NCBI GenBank assembly: GCA_013813715.1
Contig: JACCRF010000178.1
Location: 23,666 to 87,665, forward strand
From: Gemmatimonadaceae bacterium
Lineage (GTDB): Bacteria; Gemmatimonadota; Gemmatimonadetes; Gemmatimonadales; Gemmatimonadaceae
Reading direction: 5' to 3'
DNA: 64,000 bases
This document shows positions 50,632 to 58,908 of the stretch, in pieces (positions within the stretch are counted from its first letter, which is position 1; every line of letters begins with the position of its first letter). Below the pieces are notes generated by a model. That model did no database searches. It was not told the DNA's origin and saw only the letters and a list, made by a program, of their open reading frames with translations. The position numbers were made by a program, and so were the translations under genes.

Positions 50632-51015
50632 ATGGTACCGACGCGTCTCCCCGGCGGCGTATCTCATCATCGCTGGAGCGAAGTGCCCCTCGAGCAGGTA
50701 TCCGGCATGCTCGACCGCCGGCTCATCACCGGCGAGCGGATGATGCTCGCGCACGTGTACCTCAAGAAGGGATGCATCGTTCCGAAGCATTCGCACCTGA
50801 ACGAGCAGCTCACCTACATTCTGGAAGGCGCACTCAGATTCTGGCTCGGCGATGATCAGACCGACGAGGTGATCGTGCGCGCCGGCGAAGTTCTTCACAT
50901 CCCTGGCAACGTGCCACACAAAGCGGAAGCGCTGGAAGACACGCTCGACGTTGACATCTTCAGCCCCCCTCGCGAGGACTGGCTCTCGAAGACCGACGAC
51001 TATCTGAGAAAGTAG
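50632..51015 (+). CDS. Small cupin protein
   Basis: A single-domain cupin of 127 aa. Cupin motif 1 is KHSHLNEQLTYILEGALRFWLG (about 45-66; two His and one Glu as metal ligands), and motif 2 is AGEVLHIPGNVPHKAE (about 80-95; third His). The end DWLSKTDDYLRK is conserved among small cupins of the PhnB-neighbour or quercetinase-like sort. ATG 50632 lies just after heptad repeat H7. It is followed three bases later by a degenerate SDR gene, suggesting joint function; the substrate is unknown. Confidence 0.88.
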   Translation: MVPTRLPGGVSHHRWSEVPLEQVSGMLDRRLITGERMMLAHVYLKKGCIVPKHSHLNEQLTYILEGALRFWLGDDQTDEVIVRAGEVLHIPGNVPHKAEALEDTLDVDIFSPPREDWLSKTDDYLRK

Positions 51016-51018
51016 CAC

Positions 51019-51810
51019 ATGGATCTCGGCCTTCGCGGAAAGGTCGCGCTGGTATCGGGCGCGAGCAAAGGCCTCGGCCGCGCGATCGCGCACGAGCTGG
51101 CGAACGAAGGCGCGTCGCTCGTACTATGCTCCCGCGGCAAGGAAGCCCTCACCGATGCCCGCGACCGGATCGCAGCCGACACCGGAGCGCAGGTCATCGC
51201 CATTCCGGCGGACGTCTCGCGCGGCGAGGAGATCCGGGAGCTGGTGCGCGCCAGCGTCGCCGCCCTCGGTCGGATAGACATCCTCGTGACCAATGCTGGC
51301 GGGCCGCCGAGCGCGACGTTCGATGCGCTTTCCCCGAAGATGTGGGACGAAGCGGTGCGTCTCACGCTCATGAGCGCCGTGGAGCTTGCGGCCGCTGTTG
51401 TTCCCGCCATGCGCGAGCGCGGCTGGGGTCGCGTAATCAACGTCACGTCGATTGCCGTGAAGCAGCCGGTTTCCGGGCTCATGCTCTCGAACAGCCTTCG
51501 CGCGGCGGTTACCGGATTCGCGCGCACCCTCGCGAACGAGGTCGCGCCGTTCGGCGTGACGGTCAATAACGTCATGCCCGGCTACACCAGGACCGAGAGA
51601 ATAGAGGAGATCGCGAGCGCGATCGCGGCGAGGGAAGGCACATCCGCCGAGGCCGCGCGCACGCGGTGGGAGGCGGAGATCCCGATGCACCGGTTCGGCG
51701 AGCCGCGTGAATTAGCCGCGCTCGTCGCGTTTCTCGCTTCAGAGCGGGCGGGCTACATCACGGGATCGTCTATCGCCGTGGACGGAGGCTGGATCAGGAG
51801 CCTCGTCTGA
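51019..51810 (+). CDS. SDR-family protein lacking the canonical YxxxK
   Basis: A Rossmann-fold short-chain dehydrogenase relative of 263 aa. The dinucleotide site is VSGASKGLGRAIAHEL (about 13-28), NAG is present as VTNAGGPP, and the catalytic Ser region is NVTSIAVKQP. Where YxxxK is expected the sequence reads GLMLSNSLRAAVTGFARTLA: no Tyr, and Lys replaced by Arg or Ala. It therefore belongs to the FabG-like group with an altered active site, which should not be annotated simply as 3-oxoacyl-ACP reductase. The C-terminal GSSIAVDGGWIRS is intact. Directly behind the cupin gene. Confidence 0.9.
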   Translation: MDLGLRGKVALVSGASKGLGRAIAHELANEGASLVLCSRGKEALTDARDRIAADTGAQVIAIPADVSRGEEIRELVRASVAALGRIDILVTNAGGPPSATFDALSPKMWDEAVRLTLMSAVELAAAVVPAMRERGWGRVINVTSIAVKQPVSGLMLSNSLRAAVTGFARTLANEVAPFGVTVNNVMPGYTRTERIEEIASAIAAREGTSAEAARTRWEAEIPMHRFGEPRELAALVAFLASERAGYITGSSIAVDGGWIRSLV

Positions 51811-51998
51811 CGTCTCGCCCTTGAACAAGGGAAATCAACGGCCCTATCGCAGGGAACACTTACCCGATTGTCTTTGAGATTCCGATAGCCAGCACTACAT
51901 TAGCCGACCTGCTTTTCCCGACCTTTGGCGGCCGGACTTACCGGCCCCGCAGTCCGACGCAATCCAGAAGAGGATCCGGCTACTGACCCGGCCACCGT

Positions 51999-53885
51999 AT
52001 GATTCCCGTGCGTGATAGCGACCGGGACGCGGGCGCGTTACACGAAGGCAAGCCCGCGGCCAAAGGGCATGCTCCGGCGGAGCTGCGGCCGGCAACCCCA
52101 TACGACACCCTTCCGGAGGAGTCGTTCGACAGGATCGCCCGCCTCGCGGCGGGTTGCATGCGCGCTCCGGTCGCGATTGTCTCGCTGGTGGACGACGACC
52201 GTCATGTGGTTAAGAGCAGCGTCGGCCTGACGGGGCGATCGCGCGTCTGGCGCAAGGTCCCGCTTGCGTTGCGCTACGTGAGACAGGTCGCGGCTTCCGG
52301 CCGTTCGATCTTCGTCAGCAACTCGGGTGAACCGATCGACGCCGCGCTTTCGGGAGTGGATTCAACGGGTCGCACGCCGGACGGCGTTGCTTACGCCGTC
52401 GCCCCGCTCATGATTCACAGCGGTCATGTTATCGGCACCATCTGCGTCGTGGATTCGGCACCGCACGCGTGGACGCACACGGAAATCACGTGCCTGGCGG
52501 ATCTCGCGGTGGCGAGTGTCATCGAGCTGGAGCTGAGGAGCGATCTGTCGCTCAAGCGGCAGACGCAGGAGCATCTGCTCTACAGCACGCTGCACGACGC
52601 GCTGACTGGACTTCCCAACCGTTCCCTGTTCACCGAGCGGCTGCGCCACGCGATGAAGCGCGCGGCGCGACATCCTGACGATCTGTTCGCTGTGCTGTTT
52701 CTCGATCTCGACCGATTCAAGGACGTCAACGACCGACTTGGACACTTCGCGGGCGACGAGCTGCTGCGAGCTGTGGCTCGCCGCCTCGAGGCCTGTCTCC
52801 GCCCGGAGGATACCGTCGCCCGACTCTCGGGAGACGAGTTCGCGATTCTGCTCGAGAGCATCACCGAGACGAGTGATGCTGGCCGCGTCGCGGAGCGGAT
52901 CGAGGAAGCGCTGTCGTTTCCCATCAATCTCGGGGGCGCGGAGATCACCACGTCGGCGAGCATGGGAATCGTCACCAGCTCGATCTCGCCCGATCAGCCG
53001 GAGCAACTCCTGCGGAGCGCTGACATGGCGATGTACCGCGCGAAAGCGGCGGGCCGAGCGCGGTACGAAATGTTCGACCGGGCGATGCACACCGACGCGC
53101 TGGCGCGTCTCCAGCTCGAAACTGATCTCCGGCGCGCCGTGGAGAACAATGAGTTCCGCCTGCACTACCAGCCGATGGTGTCGCTCAGGTCGGGAAGAAT
53201 CACGGGGCTCGAGGCGCTGATCAGATGGGAGCACCCGCAGCAGGGGCTGATCCAGCCGGCCGACTTCATTCCCGTGGCGGAGGAGACGGGGCTCATCGTA
53301 CCAATAGGCAGGTGGGTGATCAACGAAGCTTGCCGCCAGGTGAAGGAATGGCAGGCGTCGCATCACCGCGACGTGGCGCTGACGATGGGTGTGAACCTTT
53401 CGGCGAAGCAATTCGCTCAGCCCGATCTGCTCGATCAGCTCTTCCACGCACTCGACTCCACGGGAGTTTCCGGATCGTCACTCCGGCTCGAGATCACGGA
53501 AACGGCGATCATCGACAAGGGCCGGTACGCCACGGGAGTCCTGACCCAGATCAAGGCACTTGGCGTGCAGGTGTCCCTCGACGATTTCGGAACGGGATAC
53601 TCGTCGCTGAGCTATCTGCACGGTCTCCCGATCGACGCGATCAAGATCGACCGCGCGTTCGTGGGCACCATGGACACGGATGAGAACAGCCTCCGGCTGG
53701 TGCGAACGATTCTTACGCTTGCCGAGATCGTGGGAGTTCGGGCGGAGGCGGAAGGCATATGCACCGCCGAGCAGCTTCGGGAGTTGCGCGCACTCAACTG
53801 CGAGCAGGGGCAAGGCTATCTCTTCTCCGCGCCGATGACTCCCGACGCGGTCAACGAAGTGCTCACGGCCGATCCCGTCTGGTGA
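51999..53885 (+). CDS. GAF-GGDEF-EAL cyclic-di-GMP signalling protein
   Basis: A 628-residue cytosolic protein with three domains: GAF sensor (about 35-180; FDRIARLAAGCMRAPVAIVSLVDDD), GGDEF cyclase (about 190-350; signature RLSGDEFAI near 274-282, the SGDEF form usually still active) and EAL phosphodiesterase (about 365-615; GLEALIRWEHP, LEITETA and DDFGTGYSSLSYLHGLPIDAIKID). Key EAL residues are present, so both activities are possible. No membrane helix, so it may respond to a soluble ligand. Together with the HD-GYP protein at 32.7 kb the window has two c-di-GMP enzymes. Confidence 0.95.
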   Translation: MIPVRDSDRDAGALHEGKPAAKGHAPAELRPATPYDTLPEESFDRIARLAAGCMRAPVAIVSLVDDDRHVVKSSVGLTGRSRVWRKVPLALRYVRQVAASGRSIFVSNSGEPIDAALSGVDSTGRTPDGVAYAVAPLMIHSGHVIGTICVVDSAPHAWTHTEITCLADLAVASVIELELRSDLSLKRQTQEHLLYSTLHDALTGLPNRSLFTERLRHAMKRAARHPDDLFAVLFLDLDRFKDVNDRLGHFAGDELLRAVARRLEACLRPEDTVARLSGDEFAILLESITETSDAGRVAERIEEALSFPINLGGAEITTSASMGIVTSSISPDQPEQLLRSADMAMYRAKAAGRARYEMFDRAMHTDALARLQLETDLRRAVENNEFRLHYQPMVSLRSGRITGLEALIRWEHPQQGLIQPADFIPVAEETGLIVPIGRWVINEACRQVKEWQASHHRDVALTMGVNLSAKQFAQPDLLDQLFHALDSTGVSGSSLRLEITETAIIDKGRYATGVLTQIKALGVQVSLDDFGTGYSSLSYLHGLPIDAIKIDRAFVGTMDTDENSLRLVRTILTLAEIVGVRAEAEGICTAEQLRELRALNCEQGQGYLFSAPMTPDAVNEVLTADPVW

Positions 53886-53948
53886 GAGAGCGCTCGATCG
53901 ACCGAGGATACGATATCAGACGCGCCTGACGAGAGATCTTGGGCGCTA

Positions 53949-53977
53949 TTGACGCATGCTGCGCACACGGGTAGTGT
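53949..53977 (+). promoter_or_regulatory. Sigma-70-type promoter implying a leaderless mRNA
   Basis: TTGACG (53949-53954), a 17-base spacer and TAGTGT (53972-53977) lie immediately before the ATG at 53984. A start of transcription about seven bases after the -10 would fall on or next to the A of the ATG. Confidence 0.6.
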
Positions 53978-53983
53978 CGCAGA

Positions 53984-54574
53984 ATGAGGAAATCTGCCCC
54001 TGCCGCTCTTGCGTTGCTGCTGTCTCTTGTAATGGCGGCCTGTCTGCCGCCACGATCCGCGGCCACTGGGGAACCGGCTTTGGTATTGAATGCCGGGACC
54101 GGCGACGACGCTTCTGACGCCTACGAGTTCGTTCCGGTACCGGTTGGCGCAGCATCGCTTCTTGGCTGCAACGGCGTCGAGGCAGTGTCGGCGCCACCGG
54201 TGTGCCAGGTCGCCCTTCCAAGCGCCGAGGAGGACTCTGCGTTTCGCGCGGAAGGCCGCCGTCTCGAGAGTCACGGGCTCGAGCGGTGCCGGGTGCTTGG
54301 CGGGGCGGTTTCCCGCAGCGTCCCGACGGTTCGCATGTACAGCAAGGCGCTCATCCGGAATGTCGATGGAAGGCGATGGTACGGCGTCGGCCATGCGTAC
54401 GCGCTCGGCGACGTATGGCTGGTGCGAGTGGCGCGGCGGCTCGATGACCTGAATGGCAGAACGCTCGACGAGATGAAGCGCACCCTTCGTCATGAGGTAT
54501 CTCACACCCTCGGCGCGACAGAAAATGCGCGCGGTGAGTGGACTGCGGACGATTACGCGAATGGATGCGCGTAG
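53984..54574 (+). CDS. Lipoprotein with HExxH metallopeptidase-like motif
   Basis: A 196-residue lipoprotein: signal MRKSAPAALALLLSLVMAAC, a variable region (about 21-120), and a C-terminal segment LRHEVSHTLGATENARGEW with HExxH followed by a His-free but Gly/Glu-containing tail. This looks like a small zinc peptidase; the third ligand would be the E of ATEN or the H/E further on. No known family is recognised. Four or five cysteines in the middle may form disulfides. A promoter overlaps the start, so the mRNA may be leaderless. Confidence 0.72.
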   Translation: MRKSAPAALALLLSLVMAACLPPRSAATGEPALVLNAGTGDDASDAYEFVPVPVGAASLLGCNGVEAVSAPPVCQVALPSAEEDSAFRAEGRRLESHGLERCRVLGGAVSRSVPTVRMYSKALIRNVDGRRWYGVGHAYALGDVWLVRVARRLDDLNGRTLDEMKRTLRHEVSHTLGATENARGEWTADDYANGCA

Positions 54575-54735
54575 CAGCATCAAATCGTTTGTCGAACATT
54601 GGTAGTTTTCCCGGGCAGGCGTTGGCAACCGCTGGTGCCGGGATTGCTGTGTTATGATATTGCCAGTCGGCCGTGCGCTGAGCAGCGGCACGAAGATCGC
54701 CCGCGTAAGTCCCCCGACATCGGCAAGGAGCCCAA

Positions 54736-55281
54736 ATGAACCCGCGCAGGATTTCGATCGCTTTTCTCGCATCGACTGCAATCGTGACCGTGCTCGTCGC
54801 CTGCAGCGCCGAGCCCGGTGATGACGCCGCAGAAACCGACACCACCGCCGCGGCGATAACTCCCGGTGTGACGGAAACCGCGCCGCCGGCCGCTCCCGCG
54901 AGCCTGGCAGGAATGATGCTTGACCCGAATGCCGCAACGGTCGCTGACCTGACCGCGATTCCCGGCGTGACGCAGCCGATCGCAGATGCCCTTGTCGCGA
55001 GCCGGCCGTACGCGAACAACGCAGCGGTCAATCGCGTCCTCGCGAAACACATTAGCGAGCCGGCGCGCGACTCCGTCTACGCTAGGCTGTGGATTCCGAT
55101 CGACCTCAACACAGCGCCGGCTGCCGAGATCCTGCTCATTCCAGGGGTCGGCCCGAGAATGCGGCATGAGTTCGAGGAGTATCGCCCATACGATTCGATC
55201 GAGAAGTTCCGCCGCGAGATTGGGAAGTACGTGGACGCTGCGGAAGTCGCCCGCCTCGAGCGGTTCGTCGTGATCCGGTAG
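54736..55281 (+). CDS. Lipoprotein with ComEA-like helix-hairpin-helix repeats
   Basis: A 181-residue lipoprotein (MNPRRISIAFLASTAIVTVLVAC). It has an Asp/Thr-rich linker, then two helix-hairpin-helix modules: DPNAATVADLTAIPGVTQPIADALVASRP (about 62-90) and DLNTAPAAEILLIPGVGPRMRHEFEEYRPYDSIEKF (about 120-155). The second has the NTAxxxxLxxIPGIG pattern typical of ComEA. It may bind DNA at the periplasmic face of a membrane, as ComEA does in uptake, but no other competence gene is near. Start ATG 54736 has an aaggag site. Confidence 0.85.
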   Translation: MNPRRISIAFLASTAIVTVLVACSAEPGDDAAETDTTAAAITPGVTETAPPAAPASLAGMMLDPNAATVADLTAIPGVTQPIADALVASRPYANNAAVNRVLAKHISEPARDSVYARLWIPIDLNTAPAAEILLIPGVGPRMRHEFEEYRPYDSIEKFRREIGKYVDAAEVARLERFVVIR

Positions 55282-55472
55282 GACTGCCGTGCCGTTCTGA
55301 ACCCCGGAACGGAGAACGACCAGGCTGCCGGCGGCCGGCTCGGGAGTGCGCTGCCGGCTGCGTGCGGAAACCGGAACCGCAACTGTGACCGCAGTCGCCG
55401 GCCCTTGCCGACCGCTGCCCGGTTGCAACGGCGGACATCCGACGATCTAAGAAAGAAGCGTTGCTTCCCGGC

Positions 55473-56330
55473 CTACGGCCGGCCCGCGAACGGATTCAAA
55501 TCGAATCCTACCCCGACGACAATGCCGCTCTCCGCGCTGTCGTTGTGGAGACCCCTGATTCCGGAAACGTCCCACATCATGCGATCGAACCGAAAACGCA
55601 CTCCGAACCGCGCGGCGCCATCGGACTCGGTGCCGAGCGGCGCCCGGCTGCGGGAGCTGTACCGGCCGTTCAGCTCACCGGTCAGCGTCAAGCGCTTGCC
55701 GGTGCTGTATGACGCCGCGAGGCCGTAGAGTACGACGTCATTTTGCGAGAACTGCTCCACCGGCGCTGTGAGAATTCCGACGCCGAGATTCCCGTAGAGC
55801 CGGAGCTGGCTAAAGCTCTTGGCGGCGAGGCCACTCGCGAAGAAATTCGTCTGATTGACGCCAATGCCCCGCGCCTGGTGCGATACCGGCAACTCCACGC
55901 CGAATCGCACGCCGAGTGACGGCAGGCGCGTCCGCTCCCGCATCAGCTTTACCTTTGTCGCCACGTAGAGGTCGCCCGCGTCGTAGGTCGATCGCGTCGC
56001 GATGGGGATGTCCAGCCGGACTGAGCTCGCACGGTACTGGCGGTTGATGCTGAGATAGTTCTGAATCACGCCACCGATCTCGAGCTCGACGTCCGATGAG
56101 AGTCCTGATGTGAGCGCAACTACGCCCATCCGGGTCAGATCCCCATTGAGACCGGAGACCGGGAAGTTCTTGTTCCTGAGAAAATCGACGCCGAGCTCGA
56201 CGCCAATCAGTCCGCGCGGGACGGTCTCGGTGTCCTCAGTGAGCAGCGGGCGCTGCTGGGCTCGGGCGGAGGCCAACGGAGAAACGCAGAAAAGAAGCAG
56301 CAGCAGGCGAGCGGTTCGTGCCGTGATCAT
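55473..56330 (-). CDS. Outer-membrane beta-barrel protein
   Basis: A 285-residue exported protein (signal MITARTARLLLLLFCVSPLASA) with about 12 alternating amphipathic strands, for example LIGVELGVDFLRNKNF, GVRFGVELPVSH and LRLYGNLGVGIL. It resembles transporter-type barrels found in many Gemmatimonadota and Acidobacteria. The C-terminus (VVGVGFDLNPFAGRP) ends in Pro, an unusual final residue for a barrel, which otherwise ends with the strand just before. No substrate can be named. It is divergent from the glycosyltransferase gene. Confidence 0.75.
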   Translation of the reverse strand: MITARTARLLLLLFCVSPLASARAQQRPLLTEDTETVPRGLIGVELGVDFLRNKNFPVSGLNGDLTRMGVVALTSGLSSDVELEIGGVIQNYLSINRQYRASSVRLDIPIATRSTYDAGDLYVATKVKLMRERTRLPSLGVRFGVELPVSHQARGIGVNQTNFFASGLAAKSFSQLRLYGNLGVGILTAPVEQFSQNDVVLYGLAASYSTGKRLTLTGELNGRYSSRSRAPLGTESDGAARFGVRFRFDRMMWDVSGIRGLHNDSAESGIVVGVGFDLNPFAGRP

Positions 56331-56531
56331 CGTTCGCTATTCTAAGGTGCAACCGAGAAAAGACAACCTGAAACCAGGCCGTGGGCGGAGGGCGAGCCCG
56401 CTCGCGGCCGGGGGGCTTAACCGCTCAATGACCGATCTTCTCGCGGAAGGGCGGGCGCACATGGCGCCGCCTATATTCCGTCTGCGGCGCAGTCAGTGCT
56501 CGAATCAGACCCGGCGCGACGCCTGCCATCA

Positions 56532-57833
56532 ATGCGAATCCTCGTACTCTCCCTCTACTACGACCCCGACGTCTGCCAGTCCAACGGCCCGATCATCCGC
56601 GCAATCTGCGATGATCTTGCGGCCGCGGGCCACGATGTCACGGTCGTCACGTCGTTTCCTCATTACAACAGGGACGAGGTGTGGCCCGAGTACAAGGGCA
56701 GGTTTTTCGAGCGCGGGCAGCTTGGAGCGGTGCACGTTCGCCGGTCGTACATCCATGTCTCTGCGAGCCGGTCATCGGCGGCGAGAATCTTCAACTACCT
56801 CTCGTTCAACGTATCGTCCACCCTCGCCGGCATCGCCGCCGGCCGGCATGATGTCATCTTCGCGATGTCCCCGCCGCTCACCATCGGCCTCACCGCACTG
56901 CTGATCGGGCGACTGCGCGGAACTCCGTTCTGTTACAATCTCCAGGATATCTGGCCCGAGGTCGCCGTGAAGCTGGGGATGCTGCGAGGAAAACGGACGA
57001 TTCGTTTCTTCGAGCGGCTGGAGCAGCTCATCTACCGTCACGCCGCCAGGATTTTCGCCATCTCCGAGGAGTTTCGCGACAACCTCACGGCCAAGGGCGT
57101 CGATGCATCACGTATCGAGGTGATTCCGAACTTCGTGGATACGCGACGCATCGGTCCCATGAACCGGGACAATGCGTTCTCCGCGCAACACGCGCTGACG
57201 GGGAAGTACGTCGTGCTCTATGCAGGAAATGTCGGCTTGTCGCAGGGACTGGAGGTGATCCTGGACGCGGCGGAATCGCTTCGGCAGGAAGAGGACATCG
57301 TCTTCCTCATCGTGGGATCGGGCGGGCGACGCGACAGCCTGATGGCCGACGCCGCGATGCGTTGCTTGACCAACGTGAGGTTCATGCCGCTTCAGGCGGA
57401 AGCCGATGTGCCGTTGCTGTATGCGTCTTCCGATGTTGCCCTCATCCCTCTTCGCAGCAACATCAGCGAAAACTCCGTGCCCTCCAAGACATACACCATC
57501 ATGGCCGCCGCTCGTCCCTTCATCGCGGGTGTGGAGGAAGGCAGCAACGTGTCGAAGCTCAGCCGCGACGCCCGATGCGGGGTGTGCGTCGCACCCGAGG
57601 ATGCAGCCGCCTTGGCGGACGCGGTACTGAGGTTGCGAGCCAATCGCCCCGTCGCCAGGAGGATGGGCGAGCGGGGCCGGGCGTACGTGGAGCGCCATTT
57701 TGCTCGCGAGTCGGTGACAGGGCGCTACCGGGAATCCCTCGAGCGCGTCGCCCGGAGAGATGAGCGACAGATGACCCCCGGCAAGCACGCCGAGCCCCCT
57801 CGATTGTCCGCACCGGCGCGCCGGACGCAATGA
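56532..57833 (+). CDS. Family 4 glycosyltransferase (WbuB-like)
   Basis: GT-B glycosyltransferase. It opens MRILVLSLYYDPDVCQSNGPIIRAI, then has DVTVVTSFPHYN, and the C-terminal donor half has VVLYAGNVGLSQGLEVILDAAE, DIVFLIVGSG and the E-x7-E type region ALIPLRSNISENSVPSKTYTIMA. These fit WbuB/WcaI-like enzymes adding amino- or deoxy-sugars to polysaccharide. The start is ATG 56532, 12 codons inside the open frame, because the family begins there. It overlaps the next gene by 4 nt, so the two make a polysaccharide module. Confidence 0.9.
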   Translation: MRILVLSLYYDPDVCQSNGPIIRAICDDLAAAGHDVTVVTSFPHYNRDEVWPEYKGRFFERGQLGAVHVRRSYIHVSASRSSAARIFNYLSFNVSSTLAGIAAGRHDVIFAMSPPLTIGLTALLIGRLRGTPFCYNLQDIWPEVAVKLGMLRGKRTIRFFERLEQLIYRHAARIFAISEEFRDNLTAKGVDASRIEVIPNFVDTRRIGPMNRDNAFSAQHALTGKYVVLYAGNVGLSQGLEVILDAAESLRQEEDIVFLIVGSGGRRDSLMADAAMRCLTNVRFMPLQAEADVPLLYASSDVALIPLRSNISENSVPSKTYTIMAAARPFIAGVEEGSNVSKLSRDARCGVCVAPEDAAALADAVLRLRANRPVARRMGERGRAYVERHFARESVTGRYRESLERVARRDERQMTPGKHAEPPRLSAPARRTQ

Positions 57834-58873
57834 CGGCGGCGCCGGTGGGTATTCGGCGCGCTTTCGTCACTGGAGCCACCGGGGCGATCGGCAGCGCGCT
57901 CACCGAGCGCCTCTCGCGTGAGGGATGGCAAGTCGCGGCACTCGCTCGTCGCAGCGAGAACGCGGTTCATTTCCGCGCTCTCCGCGGCGTCGAGGTCGTC
58001 GTTGGCGATCTCGATGACCACGCGACATTGGCGGAGGCATGCCGCCACCGAGACGTCGTATTCCATCTGGCCGCCCTTGTGCATGCCCCGGCCGGCACTC
58101 CCGAGCGCGAATTCCATCACGTGAACGTCGAGGGAACACGGTCGTTACTGGATGCCGCCGTGCGCGGGGGCGCGAAGCGCTTCGTGCTTTTCAGCTCGGT
58201 CGCGGTTTATGCGGATACCAGCGCGGTGATGGATGAGGGTTCGGCGACTCTGCCGCAAACGCCGTACGGCCGAAGCAAACTCGCCGCTGAGCGTGCCGCC
58301 GGAGGCCGGCGCGGTGAGATAGAGGTGACGATTCTTCGCCTTCCAGTCGTGTACGGGCGCCGTGATCGCGGCAACGTGATGCATCTCGTGCGAGCCATCG
58401 ACCGCGGCCGGTTCGCGATCGTCGGCTCCGGAGAAAACCTGAAGACGATGGTGGGGCTCGACAACGTCGTGGATGCCACGCTCATCGCCGCGGTCGATCC
58501 CCGCGCAGCGGCGAAAACCTACATAGTGTCCGACGCGAGGGACTACACGCAGGCGGAAATCGCGGCGACGATCGCCGACCTCCTCGGCAAGTCGCGCCGG
58601 GTGCCGAAGATACCGCGGCTCCCGATGCTCGCGCTCGGCCACCTGGCTGATGCGGTGAGCGCGGTAGTCCGCACGAGCTTCGTGTTCACCGCCGACAGAA
58701 TTCGAAAGGTGTCGGCGAGCGCGCAGTTCTCCGGCGACTGCTTCCGGCGCGAGCTCGGATTCGTGCCAAGGCAGACGCTGCGTGACGGACTGGTGCCTGT
58801 GATTGCGGAGTTGCGCGAGGATCGTGCGTCGTTCGCGGAGCAGGAACTGGACCGGAAACCGCGAGCGAAGTAG
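57830..58873 (+). CDS. NAD-dependent sugar epimerase/dehydratase (extended SDR)
   Basis: An extended SDR of 347 aa: NAD site FVTGATGAIGSALTERL (about 12-28), DVVFHLAALVHAP, catalytic Ser in FVLFSSVAVYAD and the YGRSK active-site pair (about 143-147). It matches nucleotide-sugar 4-epimerases or reductases involved in O-antigen or capsule synthesis. It overlaps the glycosyltransferase gene (ATGA), so the pair probably makes and transfers one sugar. The specific sugar cannot be told. The C-terminal tail is Asp/Glu/Lys-rich. Confidence 0.88.
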   Translation: MTAAPVGIRRAFVTGATGAIGSALTERLSREGWQVAALARRSENAVHFRALRGVEVVVGDLDDHATLAEACRHRDVVFHLAALVHAPAGTPEREFHHVNVEGTRSLLDAAVRGGAKRFVLFSSVAVYADTSAVMDEGSATLPQTPYGRSKLAAERAAGGRRGEIEVTILRLPVVYGRRDRGNVMHLVRAIDRGRFAIVGSGENLKTMVGLDNVVDATLIAAVDPRAAAKTYIVSDARDYTQAEIAATIADLLGKSRRVPKIPRLPMLALGHLADAVSAVVRTSFVFTADRIRKVSASAQFSGDCFRRELGFVPRQTLRDGLVPVIAELREDRASFAEQELDRKPRAK

Positions 58874-58908
58874 CAACTCAGTGAAACAGCAACTCAGGGA
58901 GAGATGTC

